64,000 nucleotides of DNA. Origin: Streptomyces sp. ISL-11 (GTDB lineage Bacteria > Actinomycetota > Actinomycetes > Streptomycetales > Streptomycetaceae). The notes under the pieces were generated by a model that did no database searches, was not told the origin of the DNA, and saw only the letters and a list, made by a program, of their open reading frames with translations. The stretch is from positions 1 through 64,000 of the forward strand of contig NZ_JAGGOL010000133.1 of assembly GCF_018614525.1 (NCBI RefSeq). Direction: 5' to 3'. This document shows, one piece after another, positions 16,401-24,342 of the stretch (positions are counted from its first letter, which is position 1; each line of letters starts with the position of its first letter). Made by a program: the position numbers and the translations under genes.

Positions 16401-18254
16401 CTCTCCGCCGCCGAATCAGCCGTACGCGACGCTCTCGCCGCCCGCGAGGGTGCGGGTGGCCTGAGCAGTTCCGCACTGCGCTCGGTCAGCCTCGACACCC
16501 TCGCCACGGTCTTCGTTCCGGAGCTCAACAACAACGGCTCCAACCGCAACAAGGTCGACATGGTCCGGTTGCTGCTGCGCCTGCCCGACGAGCGCGGCGA
16601 GCTGCCCGGCATCGGCGTCTGGCCCAAGCAGAAGGACGTAGCCGACGAGCTCGGTCTGTCCGCCGGGCGCATTCCGCAGATGCTCAAGGAGGAGCGCAAG
16701 CGCTGGAAGAAGCACCCGGCGGTCCAGGCACTGCGCGAGGAGGTCATGGACCTGCTCGCGAGCCTCGGCCGGGTCGCGCCCGCCGCCGAGATCGCCGACG
16801 CGCTCGCCGTACGACGCGGTACGCAGCTGTCCCGGCGCGAACAGCGCCGTGCCCTCGCTCTCGCCGCGGTCCGGGCCGTGGTCGAGGTGGAGCAACTCGA
16901 GCCGGACGAGGCCGAGTTCCGGCACCAGCCCAACCGCAAGGCCACGGAGGAGTCCCTGGGGGCCGGCCTGCTCGCTCTCGACGTACGGGAGGACGACTCC
17001 CCCGACACCCCGAGCGCACCCGGGCTCCTCGACTACGCGACCAGACTGGGCCGTACCGCCGACCGCCTCGCCAAGCTGGACACGCTGCCCACCGCGGCGA
17101 CGGTTCTCGCGGAGCTCGGCGCACTCACCCCGCCGCCCGGCACGGTGGAGTGGGACGAGCGCCGCCTGGTGGAACTGGCGGCAGCGGCCTCCGTCAACGC
17201 GGCGGCCACCCCGCGTCTGGAGATCTACCCCCGGGACCTGCCCCTGGTGCGCGCGCTGCGGCTCACCCAGGCGGGGCTCGTTCCGCTGATCCCCGGTGTG
17301 CCTGACGCACGGCAGCCCGGCCTCACCGTCGAGGCCGTCCACGAGCGGGTACGGGCCCGCTTCCCCGAACTCGTCGTCCAGGACGGCCGGGGCCTCCTCA
17401 CGCACGCCCTGCCGACGGACGGCCCGCTGACCAAGGCGCTGCGCGACGCGGGCTTCGATCTCACGCTGTCGACGCGCGAGGGCACGAGGACTCCGCGCTA
17501 CCTGCCCAAGCGCATGGACCACGCGTCCAGCTACCTGACGAACGACGCCTGGCGCCGGTCGACGGACGTCGACACCGTGACGCGCTACTCCGACAACCCG
17601 CAGCTCGCGGGTGCCGTCCGCGCCGAGGAACGGCTGTCCGCTTCCGCGCGACGGGACGGCTACCGCGTATTGACGGTACGTCAGGGCAATGCGCGGAACG
17701 CCGTACGGGAGCTTGAACGGCCGGACCGGTTCGGTACCGAGGTCGTCTCGGTGACGGAACTGTTCCTGGAGGCCATGCACGCGCTCGTCCCCCCGGGGAC
17801 GAAACCGACTTGGGAGACGCTGCTGAAGGCGGACGTCGCGGAGCCGGGATCGCGGGGCGCGCTGAAGTTCGCGGAGTACGCACGGACGGCGTGGGGCGCG
17901 GTGGAGCTTTGGGTACGCGCCCTGCTGGACGGTGGTTCGACTTCGGAGGCGGGGGTGGGATCCGGCCCGGTTCTCCTGACCGAGGTCGCGGTATTCGCCC
18001 GGTACGACGCGATGGGCCTCCTCTATCGACTGGCGGAGGCTTCCCGGCAGGGCGGGCGGGGCCTGTGGCTCCTGGTCCCGCAGGGCGACCCGGCGCGGGA
18101 ACCGAAGTTGGGACACGTCGCGGTGGCGTACCAGGCCGGCCTGGGTGAGTGGATCGAGATTCCGGACTCGTGGGTGGACAACGCGCACCGGTCCGGTGGA
18201 ACCCAGGTCGTGAACGCTCAAGAAACTCAAGACACTGAGGGAGAGGTCAAGTGA
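13464..18254 (+). CDS. pglW: PglW, NERD/serine-threonine kinase of BREX type 2
   Basis: 1,596 aa as drawn from ATG 13464. The first 38 residues look non-native, and a TTG at 13578 after GGGGGG is a plausible true start; characterised PglW is about 1,500 aa. A NERD nuclease-like domain lies at about 60-165 (REVDLLVVAPGGMYLIELKDWHG). A degenerate kinase-like domain (about 225-520) precedes a complete kinase domain (about 560-840) with loop LGTGSTSRAFLV, VLKVAL, HRDIKPDN (H703) and DFSLAG. Helix-hairpin-helix-like and helical segments follow. PglW is the kinase of the Pgl phage-growth-limitation system. Two in-frame TTA codons (13659, 13968) suggest bldA dependence. The stop overlaps the pglX start (GTGA). 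Confidence 0.93.
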   Translation: MPEPAARIPPGAYDGCAAETASGGRLFTTRAKKPGGSALREGRWTTVTESGFDHERRGLEAIRKRLPDSDPWRAWSNFAFTANSGHVREVDLLVVAPGGMYLIELKDWHGSVTSENGTWVQTKPKGRRETHGNPLHLANKKAKELAGLLKQHGKRIWVGEAVCFTDAALRVRLPANDLNGVHTVDELVEMLKQPPRDERHRITAIDSREIKAALDRTGIRPSDADYKVGPYQLERKALDSGPTWADYLAKHSELPELARVRIYLRERGSDASIRQSVERAARREAAVLRRFRHPGAVQLKQYDPSGHSAGPALIFDYHPQTLRLDEYLLQHGLQLDVLGRMALVRQLAETMRSAHSSRIHHRALAARSVHVIPRNRGPKGQAIGEEAAWLSPFLQISDWQIAAQRSAGGQAQGMSRFAPTALSAMHVAEGSDPYLAPELTALKADPVSLDVYGLGVLTYLLVTGKAPGASQAELRARLEAGEGLRPSSLVDGLSEDIDELVQAATAYRPEQRLSSVDEFLEMLELVEDTLTSPAAPPAPEVPEKDPLEAVAGNVLGGRWEVRRRLGTGSTSRAFLVRDLEAEARKSRPLAVLKVALSDTRGEILVREAEVMGRLRPDSRIIRLIEPEPLRIADRTVLALEYVGDEREETGEGGSESGTRTRRREETVARQLRERGRLPLDELEAYGDYLFGAVDFLEGEGVWHRDIKPDNIVIRVRPNRTRELVLIDFSLAGYPAKDYEAGTEGYLDPFIGELTRTAYDSHAERYAVAVTLHEMASRELPKWGNGSVLPKMTTAEELTLPTIAADAFEPAVRDGLVAFFRKALHRDAAKRFPELKPMRDAWKKVFLDAAQTVTSTHRSRHPAETGGQDAEGQAALADAEPLTAEQQREQLAAHVTRDTHLSAAGLTPAAESFLYGLGITTVGGLLDYSHRKLLNAPGLGNKTRTEVQRRQREWGERLREAPVSPLTPRGRAEAKEELEQLSAAESAVRDALAAREGAGGLSSSALRSVSLDTLATVFVPELNNNGSNRNKVDMVRLLLRLPDERGELPGIGVWPKQKDVADELGLSAGRIPQMLKEERKRWKKHPAVQALREEVMDLLASLGRVAPAAEIADALAVRRGTQLSRREQRRALALAAVRAVVEVEQLEPDEAEFRHQPNRKATEESLGAGLLALDVREDDSPDTPSAPGLLDYATRLGRTADRLAKLDTLPTAATVLAELGALTPPPGTVEWDERRLVELAAAASVNAAATPRLEIYPRDLPLVRALRLTQAGLVPLIPGVPDARQPGLTVEAVHERVRARFPELVVQDGRGLLTHALPTDGPLTKALRDAGFDLTLSTREGTRTPRYLPKRMDHASSYLTNDAWRRSTDVDTVTRYSDNPQLAGAVRAEERLSASARRDGYRVLTVRQGNARNAVRELERPDRFGTEVVSVTELFLEAMHALVPPGTKPTWETLLKADVAEPGSRGALKFAEYARTAWGAVELWVRALLDGGSTSEAGVGSGPVLLTEVAVFARYDAMGLLYRLAEASRQGGRGLWLLVPQGDPAREPKLGHVAVAYQAGLGEWIEIPDSWVDNAHRSGGTQVVNAQETQDTEGEVK

Positions 18255-21200
18255 TCGACCGCAAGGCTCTTTTAAACGACCTGAAGCGACAGGTCAAGGC
18301 GGTCGAGTCCGACCTGGCCCAGCAGGTGAAGGCAGTCGGGGAGGTCCGCGACCGGCTGCGCGCCGAGTACGACCACGCGCGCAAGCTGGGCCGTACAGCG
18401 GCAACGTGGAACTCCTGGCTGGACGACCGGATCACGCAGGTCGCGGTGGCGTGGGTCCTGGGTACTGTTTTTGTACGGTTCTGCGAGGACAACCGGCTGA
18501 TTCCGGAGCCCTATCTGACGGCGCCAGAAGACGATCGGCGGGAGCTGGGGCTGGCGCGCTACCAGGAGTACGTGGCGACGGATCAGGATCCGACCTTCCG
18601 TGGGTGGATTGAGCGCGCGTTCGAGGAGCTGGCGGCCGGACAGGCGGGCCAGTTGCTCTTCGACCAGCGGCACAACCCGCTGTACCAGGTTCCGTTGTCA
18701 CACGATGGAGCCCGGGATTTGATCGAGTTCTGGCGGCAGCGGAATGAAGCTGGTTCGCTCGTCCACGACTTCACGGACCTGCTGAACGAGGACGGTACGG
18801 AGGGCTGGGACACGCGCTTCCTGGGGGACCTGTACCAGGATCTGAGCGAGGCGGCCCGGAAGACGTACGCGCTGCTGCAAACCCCGGAGTTCGTGGAGGA
18901 GTTCATCCTCGACCGGACGATGGATCCGGCGGTTCGCGAATTCGGGTACGAGGGCCTGAAGATGATCGACCCTACGTGTGGGTCGGGGCACTTCGTGCTG
19001 GGGGCGTTCCGGCGGCTCGTGCGGCTGTGGGCGGATGGCCAGCCGGGGCGGGATGTGCACGAGCGGGTGCGGGATGCGCTGGACTCGGTGCACGGGGTTG
19101 ATCTGAACCCGTTCGCGGTGGCTATTGCGCGGTTCCGGTTGCTGGTGGCTGCTATGGCGGCGAGTGGCTTGCGGACGGTGGCGGAGGCGAGCAAGTACGA
19201 GTGGCCGATTCATTTGGCGGTGGGTGACTCGCTGATCAAGCGCCGGGGTCGGCAGGGCAATCTGTTTGATGAGTCGGATGAGGAAGGTGCGGACGAACTC
19301 GCCGAGTTCAAGTACGAGACGGAGGACGTGCAAGAGCATCCGGACATTTTGCGGGAGGGGCGATATCACGTGGTGGTCGGCAATCCGCCGTACATCACGG
19401 TGAAGGACAAGAAGCTCAACGAGCTGTATCGGAAGCTCTACGATGCTTGCCAGGGAACTTACGCACTGTCCGTTCCGTTTGCTCAGCGGTTCTTCGAGCT
19501 GGCTAAGGTCGGGGATGCTAGCGCTGGACGCGGATACGGCATGGTCGGACAGATTACCGCGAACTCGTTTATGAAGCGGGAGTTCGGCACCAGGCTGATT
19601 GAGACTCATTTCGGGCACTTGTTGGAGCTGACTGAGGTCATCGACACCTCAGGCGCATACATTCCCGGGCACGGGACCCCGACAGCCATCCTTATTGGCA
19701 GACGGCGTGGGGGCAACAAGCGATCCGCCACGATTCGTACAGTACGAAGCATTCAGGGGGAACCTGCCGCACCTGATAACGCAGAGGACGGGCTGGTCTG
19801 GAACGCTATCGTCACCCAGATCGATATGCCTGGTTCGGTGAGCCCCTGGGTCTCTGTCGGTGATCTCGAGCGGAAGCGCTACTTCGGTAGTCAACCTTGG
19901 ATTCTCGCTGACGGCGGTCTTGAGATGGTCGAGCAACTTAGCGAGGGAGGCGCGCAACGGCTCAAAGCAGCCATCCGCCCCCCGATTGGGCGCGCCATTC
20001 GCGCTGGGGCAGATGAGGCGTATATCCGACCGCTGCGAAGCACGTTTCGAACGGTTGCGAACCGCGGAGGACTGCAGCCTCTCGTGATCGGCGAAATCGT
20101 TCGAGACTGGGCTGCCGAACCAGAGGAGAGTATCTGGTTTCCTTACTCAAAGAAGCTCCAACCCGGTGAGCTGGCGACCGATCTCTGGGCGTTACGACGC
20201 GTGCTCGAAGCACGGCGCACCTTTCAGGGTGACATGGCTGACGCCGGGCTTCGATGGTGGGATTACATGCAGTTCACCCCATCTGCATACCGATCTCCGC
20301 TGTCCATCACTTTCGCCTTCGTAGCCACACACAACCATTTTGTCCTGGATCAGGGCGGTAAGGTCTTTAAGCAGTCGGCGCCGGTAATCAAACTACGGGA
20401 AGGGGCAAGCACGGAGGAACATCTGCGGCTACTTGGGCTGCTCAACAGCTCCACCGCTGGCTTCTGGCTTCGAATGGTGAGCTACCCCAAGGGAGGCAGT
20501 CCCGAGTCCGGTGGCGGTCAGTCAGACCAGCCTTGGTCGTGGACCTACGAGTTCACCGGTACCAAGCTCCAAGAGTTCCCTCTTCCCTCTGCATACCCCA
20601 TCTTGCTCGCCACTGCCCTGGACAGCCTTGCCAGACAACTCACCGCCGCCAGCCCCTCCGTCATTGTCTCCCAGGCAGTACCCAGCACCCCAGCCCTCCG
20701 GCAGAGACGCGACATCTGGCACTCCACCCGCACCCGCCTGATCGCTCTCCAAGAGGAGCTGGACTGGCAGGTCTATTCGCTCTACAACCTGCTCCCCGAG
20801 GGCCTACACGTTTCCAAGGACCCCAGCTCCCCCGATATCCCGGACCTCGCCCTCGGCGAGCGCGCCTTCGAAATCGTCCTAGCCCGCCGCGTCGCCGCAG
20901 GCGAAGCCAGCGACGAGTGGTTCAAGCGCCACGGCTCCACCCCCATCACGGAAATCCCCGCCCACTGGCCAGCCGCCTACCGCGAGATCGTCCAGAAGCG
21001 TATCGACGCCATCGAGTCGAGCCGCGCCATCGGCATGATCGAGCGCCCGGAATACAAACGCCGCTGGGCCACCGAAGGATGGGACTCGCTCCAAGAGAAA
21101 GCCCTGCGGTCCTGGCTTCTCGATCGAGTCGAGAACCGCGACCACTGGTACGACGAGAACGGCATGCCCGCCCTCGTCACCCTCTCCCGCCTCACAGACG

Positions 21201-21862
21201 CACTCTCACGCGACGAGGACTTCGCTTCGGTCGCCAAGCTCTACGCCCCCCGCAAGGAACTCCCCGCCGTCGTCGCCGAGCTGATGGCCGACGAACACGT
21301 CCCGTTCCTGGCCGCCCTGCGCTACAAGCCCTCCGGCCTGAAGAAGCGCGCCGACTGGGAACACGTCTGGGACCTCCAGCGCAAGGAGGACGCCGAGACA
21401 GACGAGCCCGCCAAGAAGAAGATCCGGGACTCCATCCCCGTACCGCCGAAGTACACGTCGGCCGACTTCCTGCGCCCCTCCTACTGGCGAGCCCGCGGCA
21501 AGCTCGACGTACCCAAGGAGCGGTTCATCTCGTACGGGCAGAGCAACGTGCCCACGCCCGACCTGTACGGCTGGGCCGGCTGGGATCACCAGGAGCAGGC
21601 ATACGCCCTGGACGCGTACATCGCCTCTCACGAGGATCTGACCACGGAGGAGTTGGCGCCGTTCCTCGCGGGCCTGCTGGAGCTTCAGCCCTGGCTGGAC
21701 CAGTGGCACGACGAGTTCGACCCCGCCTTCAGCTCCTCCCCCGCAGCATTCTTCCGGGGCGACCGGCAGATGGTGCAGGGCGAGCACGGGCTGACTGACG
21801 AAGACCTGGGCGCCTGGCGTCCGGCTGCCGCCGCTCGCGGACGCCGCACCGCCAAAAAGTAG
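18251..21862 (+). CDS. pglX: PglX, BREX type 2 adenine-specific DNA methyltransferase
   Basis: 1,203 aa from GTG 18251, overlapping the pglW stop by 4 bp with GAGAGG upstream. SAM-binding motif I is DPTCGSGHF (240-248) and the catalytic motif IV is NPPY (378-381), as in N6-adenine methyltransferases. The target-recognition part follows (about 500-750). The length matches PglX of S. coelicolor (about 1,200 aa). In BREX the enzyme marks host DNA and takes part in blocking phage. About 19,380-20,560 reads visibly poorer in GC at third positions than the flanking parts of the same gene. Two TTA codons are in frame (18272, 20192), one within the first ten codons. Confidence 0.95.
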   Translation: MIDRKALLNDLKRQVKAVESDLAQQVKAVGEVRDRLRAEYDHARKLGRTAATWNSWLDDRITQVAVAWVLGTVFVRFCEDNRLIPEPYLTAPEDDRRELGLARYQEYVATDQDPTFRGWIERAFEELAAGQAGQLLFDQRHNPLYQVPLSHDGARDLIEFWRQRNEAGSLVHDFTDLLNEDGTEGWDTRFLGDLYQDLSEAARKTYALLQTPEFVEEFILDRTMDPAVREFGYEGLKMIDPTCGSGHFVLGAFRRLVRLWADGQPGRDVHERVRDALDSVHGVDLNPFAVAIARFRLLVAAMAASGLRTVAEASKYEWPIHLAVGDSLIKRRGRQGNLFDESDEEGADELAEFKYETEDVQEHPDILREGRYHVVVGNPPYITVKDKKLNELYRKLYDACQGTYALSVPFAQRFFELAKVGDASAGRGYGMVGQITANSFMKREFGTRLIETHFGHLLELTEVIDTSGAYIPGHGTPTAILIGRRRGGNKRSATIRTVRSIQGEPAAPDNAEDGLVWNAIVTQIDMPGSVSPWVSVGDLERKRYFGSQPWILADGGLEMVEQLSEGGAQRLKAAIRPPIGRAIRAGADEAYIRPLRSTFRTVANRGGLQPLVIGEIVRDWAAEPEESIWFPYSKKLQPGELATDLWALRRVLEARRTFQGDMADAGLRWWDYMQFTPSAYRSPLSITFAFVATHNHFVLDQGGKVFKQSAPVIKLREGASTEEHLRLLGLLNSSTAGFWLRMVSYPKGGSPESGGGQSDQPWSWTYEFTGTKLQEFPLPSAYPILLATALDSLARQLTAASPSVIVSQAVPSTPALRQRRDIWHSTRTRLIALQEELDWQVYSLYNLLPEGLHVSKDPSSPDIPDLALGERAFEIVLARRVAAGEASDEWFKRHGSTPITEIPAHWPAAYREIVQKRIDAIESSRAIGMIERPEYKRRWATEGWDSLQEKALRSWLLDRVENRDHWYDENGMPALVTLSRLTDALSRDEDFASVAKLYAPRKELPAVVAELMADEHVPFLAALRYKPSGLKKRADWEHVWDLQRKEDAETDEPAKKKIRDSIPVPPKYTSADFLRPSYWRARGKLDVPKERFISYGQSNVPTPDLYGWAGWDHQEQAYALDAYIASHEDLTTEELAPFLAGLLELQPWLDQWHDEFDPAFSSSPAAFFRGDRQMVQGEHGLTDEDLGAWRPAAAARGRRTAKK

Positions 21863-21880
21863 CCCGTTCGAAGAGATCGA

Positions 21881-21912
21881 TGGCCCCGCGATCAACCTGG
21901 ATCACGGGGCCA
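21881..21912. terminator. Hairpin between pglX and the convergent DUF397 gene
   Basis: The arms 21881-21893 (TGGCCCCGCGATC) and 21900-21912 pair at 12 of 13 positions around a 6-nt loop. The hairpin starts 19 bp after the pglX stop and also faces the end of the DUF397 gene, so it probably acts in both directions. Confidence 0.8.
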
Positions 21913-21961
21913 CCTCGTTAAGCAATCCGCAGTCGACGGCAAGGCCGAACCGAAGGAGGAA

Positions 21962-22174
21962 TCAGCCAACGCCCGAGACGGATCCGGTCCTTATACCCGC
22001 TATGAACTCGGCCCATGCTCTGACTCCAATCACCAGAGCCGGACGATCCACGGCCTTGGAGTCGCGCGCGCTCACAAAACCGTTGCTTCTGTCAGCCACT
22101 TCGACGCATTGACCGGAATTTCCGCTATATGTACTCTTTATCCAATGGATACCGTGAAGCTCGCGAGGAAGCAT
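21962..22174 (-). CDS. DUF397 domain protein
   Basis: 70 aa. The DUF397 signature is plain: WIKSTYSGNSGQCVEVADRS, then ARDSKAVDRPALVIGVRAWAEFIAGI. The start is ATG 22174, 28 bp after the XRE gene stop, with GAGAGG 8 nt upstream. DUF397 proteins are small, Streptomyces-enriched partners of XRE/DUF5753 regulators, as in WhiJ-type and abaA-type clusters. They are thought to modulate the paired DNA-binding protein. Here the pair sits inside the BREX locus, between pglX and pglY. Confidence 0.9.
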   Translation of the reverse strand: MLPRELHGIHWIKSTYSGNSGQCVEVADRSNGFVSARDSKAVDRPALVIGVRAWAEFIAGIRTGSVSGVG

Positions 22175-22202
22175 CCTTGTAACCTCTCAAGTAACTTTGG
22201 AG

Positions 22203-23078
22203 CTACAGCTCTCGCTTGATCTGATTGATCAGTTCGAGGCTTTCGACAGGACTCAAGGCAGTTGATCGCAGCGAATCGAAGGTAAGCGCATAGGCGCTCG
22301 CCTCCTCTGGAGACTCCATATAGACGGTTCCCGTCAGGTGCTCCAGGCACACGATGTCAGAGAACGTCGGCGTCGGGAAGCTGAGCAGCACGAACGTTGC
22401 CAAGACCCCGACGTGAGCTCCAGCACTGAACGGCAAGATCTGCAGTTCCATGTTGGGACGCTGCGCGATCTCTTCCAAGTGATTCAGCTGATCCGCCATA
22501 ACTGCTCGATCCCCGACCTGGGCGCGTAGAGCAGCCTCACCTTGCACCACGCACACACGCGGAGGTGCATCGCGGACGAGGATTTCCTGACGGCGCATAC
22601 GGACTTCAACCAACTCGGCGATGCGTTCACTTGAGAGCGCCGCCGGTTCCGCTTTGAGCAAAGCGTGGGCATAATCGCCAGTCTGCAAGAGGCCGGACAC
22701 AACCATGGGCTCGAACGAGCGGATATGGTCGGCGGTCTCCTCGTAGTCGATGTAGTCGACATACGAAGGAATTTGGAGACCGACCTGCTGCGTCCAACCC
22801 CGCTCGTTACTCCGACGCGCGAGGTTGACCACTTCTTCCACATAGTCAGGGTCATCCACGCCATAGAAGCGAAGCAGGTCCCGCACTTCCCCAAGCGACA
22901 TTCCAAGCCGTGCGTTCTCAACTCGACTGATCTTCGAACGATGGCACCCAATACGCTCGGCTGCGTCCTCGGGCGACTTACCCGCCTCTTCCCTCAGCCT
23001 GGCCAGCACCGCAGCCAGGCGACGACGGCGCACAGTTGGGCGTGGCTCTGACACGTCCTCAACCCCCTTCACCTGCAT
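22203..23078 (-). CDS. XRE-family regulator with DUF5753 domain (WhiJ-like)
   Basis: 291 aa. The N-terminal helix-turn-helix is at about 18-72 (AVLARLREEAGKSPEDAAERI, then CHRSKISRVENARLGMS). The remainder is the DUF5753 effector region (VVSGLLQTGDYAHALLKA, PNMELQILPFSAGAHVGV, CLEHLTGTVYMESP). The gene is co-directional with the following DUF397 gene and divergent from three tiny genes across 244 bp containing a perfect 12-bp palindrome. The pair may be a developmental or defence-linked switch. Whether it regulates the flanking pgl genes is unknown. Confidence 0.92.
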   Translation of the reverse strand: MQVKGVEDVSEPRPTVRRRRLAAVLARLREEAGKSPEDAAERIGCHRSKISRVENARLGMSLGEVRDLLRFYGVDDPDYVEEVVNLARRSNERGWTQQVGLQIPSYVDYIDYEETADHIRSFEPMVVSGLLQTGDYAHALLKAEPAALSSERIAELVEVRMRRQEILVRDAPPRVCVVQGEAALRAQVGDRAVMADQLNHLEEIAQRPNMELQILPFSAGAHVGVLATFVLLSFPTPTFSDIVCLEHLTGTVYMESPEEASAYALTFDSLRSTALSPVESLELINQIKREL

Positions 23079-23114
23079 GGAAGTCCAGACAGCCTAGCGC
23101 CATTAAATGATCTT

Positions 23115-23126
23115 GGAACATGTTCC
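23115..23126. promoter_or_regulatory. Perfect palindrome GGAACATGTTCC in the divergent promoter region
   Basis: A 12-bp perfect palindrome lies 37 bp upstream of the XRE start. Its position suits an autoregulatory operator for the XRE protein (inference). Confidence 0.45.
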
Positions 23127-23263
23127 GTTCGTTTGGGTTGCGCCATGCATCACTTGCATTGGATGCTACGCGGAGTGCTCACCCCGATCACCTTCAGTGA
23201 TCTTGGTCAAGCCTGCCCGGGCACTCCTATGCCCAAAGCCCGGCCGTACAGAGGAACGAAAAA

Positions 23264-23292
23264 CCCCGGCAACCGTCCGACCGGTTCCGGGG
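23264..23292 (-). terminator. Terminator-like hairpin read from the minus strand
   Basis: CCCCGG (23264-23269) pairs with CCGGGG (23287-23292), and AACCG with CGGTT, with one bulged C. On the minus strand the stem is followed by TTTTT, the pattern of an intrinsic terminator. On the plus strand it lies in the leader of the gene at 23323. It could stop antisense transcripts or fold in that leader. Confidence 0.5.
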
Positions 23293-23322
23293 CGTGGCCA
23301 ACCTGAAGGAAGCAGGTCGACA

Positions 23323-23583
23323 GTGGTCAACCTTATCGTTCGCTATCTCGAATGGGTGAGGGCGCTCCTCGCACCCGACCCCCTCAGCCGACGCAACCGC
23401 GACAGCCGACCCGTTCACGCGGCACAGACACCCCCACTCCCGCTGGCGCCACGTGCGCCAAGGTGCCCCCGCTGCGCCAACGAGCCCCACCACGGGGCGC
23501 CAAGAACCACCACCTGGGTCACCGCACACGGCATTAATATGGCCACTTGCCGGACAGGTGGCGCGGAAGCAGGCGTCCGGTGA
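23323..23583 (+). CDS. Small uncharacterised protein (86 aa), first of a coupled trio
   Basis: The GTG start at 23323 follows GGAAGCAGG. The protein begins VVNLIVRYLEWVRALLAPDPLS, then becomes Pro/Arg-rich with a CPRC pair (PRCPRCANEP). Similar short proteins accompany XRE/DUF397 loci in Streptomyces; no function is known. The stop overlaps the next start by 4 bp (GTGA), which argues that it is translated. Confidence 0.65.
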   Translation: MVNLIVRYLEWVRALLAPDPLSRRNRDSRPVHAAQTPPLPLAPRAPRCPRCANEPHHGAPRTTTWVTAHGINMATCRTGGAEAGVR

Positions 23584-23810
23584 GCCACAACGCCCGCAGT
23601 AGGCCCGCAATCGGCTCGTACGTGATGGACACGCAGCGAAACAAGGTCGGACAAGTCATGGGACACGAAGGCCCATCCATCCAACTCCGATCACCCCGAG
23701 GCGGCCGGGAATGGGACGCGCACCCGGACAACACCCGCCCCGCCACGGACGCCGAGAAGCTGGGCGCCAAGGTGCAGGCCGCGAACGCGGGGAGCAGGTG
23801 GGGGAAGTGA
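23580..23810 (+). CDS. Small uncharacterised protein (76 aa), second of the trio
   Basis: It starts at GTG 23580, overlapping the previous stop, and its own stop overlaps the next GTG. The segment AIGSYVMDTQRNKVGQVMGHEG is followed by LRSPRGGREWDAHPDNTRPAT. The protein looks soluble and globular, and this pattern recurs in small Streptomyces proteins of unknown role next to XRE/DUF397 pairs. The double overlap and normal codon use support a real gene. Confidence 0.7.
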   Translation: MSHNARSRPAIGSYVMDTQRNKVGQVMGHEGPSIQLRSPRGGREWDAHPDNTRPATDAEKLGAKVQAANAGSRWGK

Positions 23811-24040
23811 GCCGATCCGTCATCCGATCCGCCCGGTGGAAAATCGGCCAGGAGAAGATCCCCGCCGTTCCACTCATCACGCACGACCTGGAGTGCGGCG
23901 TCTGCTTCGACCGCTCCGGCCCCTGCAAGGAGTTCGAAGAGGCGCGGAACTGGGCCTTCACGCACAGCGGACGACACCCCTCCCACACCGCCTACCGTGA
24001 GATCGCCCAGCGCTTCTGGCGCGCGACGTTGATGGAGTGA
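23807..24040 (+). CDS. Small Cys-containing protein (77 aa), DUF7848-like
   Basis: It starts at GTG 23807 (GTGA overlap with the previous gene). The sequence contains CGVCFDRSGPC and then EEARNWAFTHSGRHPSHTAYREI, the pattern of small Streptomyces proteins annotated with DUF7848, probably a compact metal- or ligand-binding domain. It ends the three-gene operon and is followed by a strong hairpin. No function is known. Confidence 0.75.
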   Translation: MSRSVIRSARWKIGQEKIPAVPLITHDLECGVCFDRSGPCKEFEEARNWAFTHSGRHPSHTAYREIAQRFWRATLME

Positions 24041-24055
24041 CCAACCCGCAGCCGG

Positions 24056-24093
24056 CCACGGCCCCCGACCGACCACCACGGCGGGGGCCGTGG
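24056..24093 (+). terminator. Hairpin after the small-gene trio
   Basis: CCACGGCCCCC (24056-24066) and GGGGGCCGTGG (24083-24093) are perfectly complementary across a 16-nt loop, 15 bp after the last stop. It separates the trio from pglY. The following 249 bp up to pglY contain no gene I can support and should hold the pglY promoter. Confidence 0.85.
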
Positions 24094-24342
24094 CGCGCTA
24101 TGCACACGTATGCCTCGGACTCAGCTCGCCTTGGAGCAGCGCCCAAGACCGCCCTCGAACCCTCAACCATGGTGCGCATCACACAGCATGACGCAAGGTC
24201 GCGGCTGGGCAACAAGAGCGCCGGTACCAACACCAGGGGACAATAGGACAATACTCTGAGGAGTCGTCACCCCCACGCTCAGCGACGACCCCCGCCACGC
24301 AGCGCAGCGCAAGCGCAAGCGCCGAAGGAGAGCGAGTCCGCA

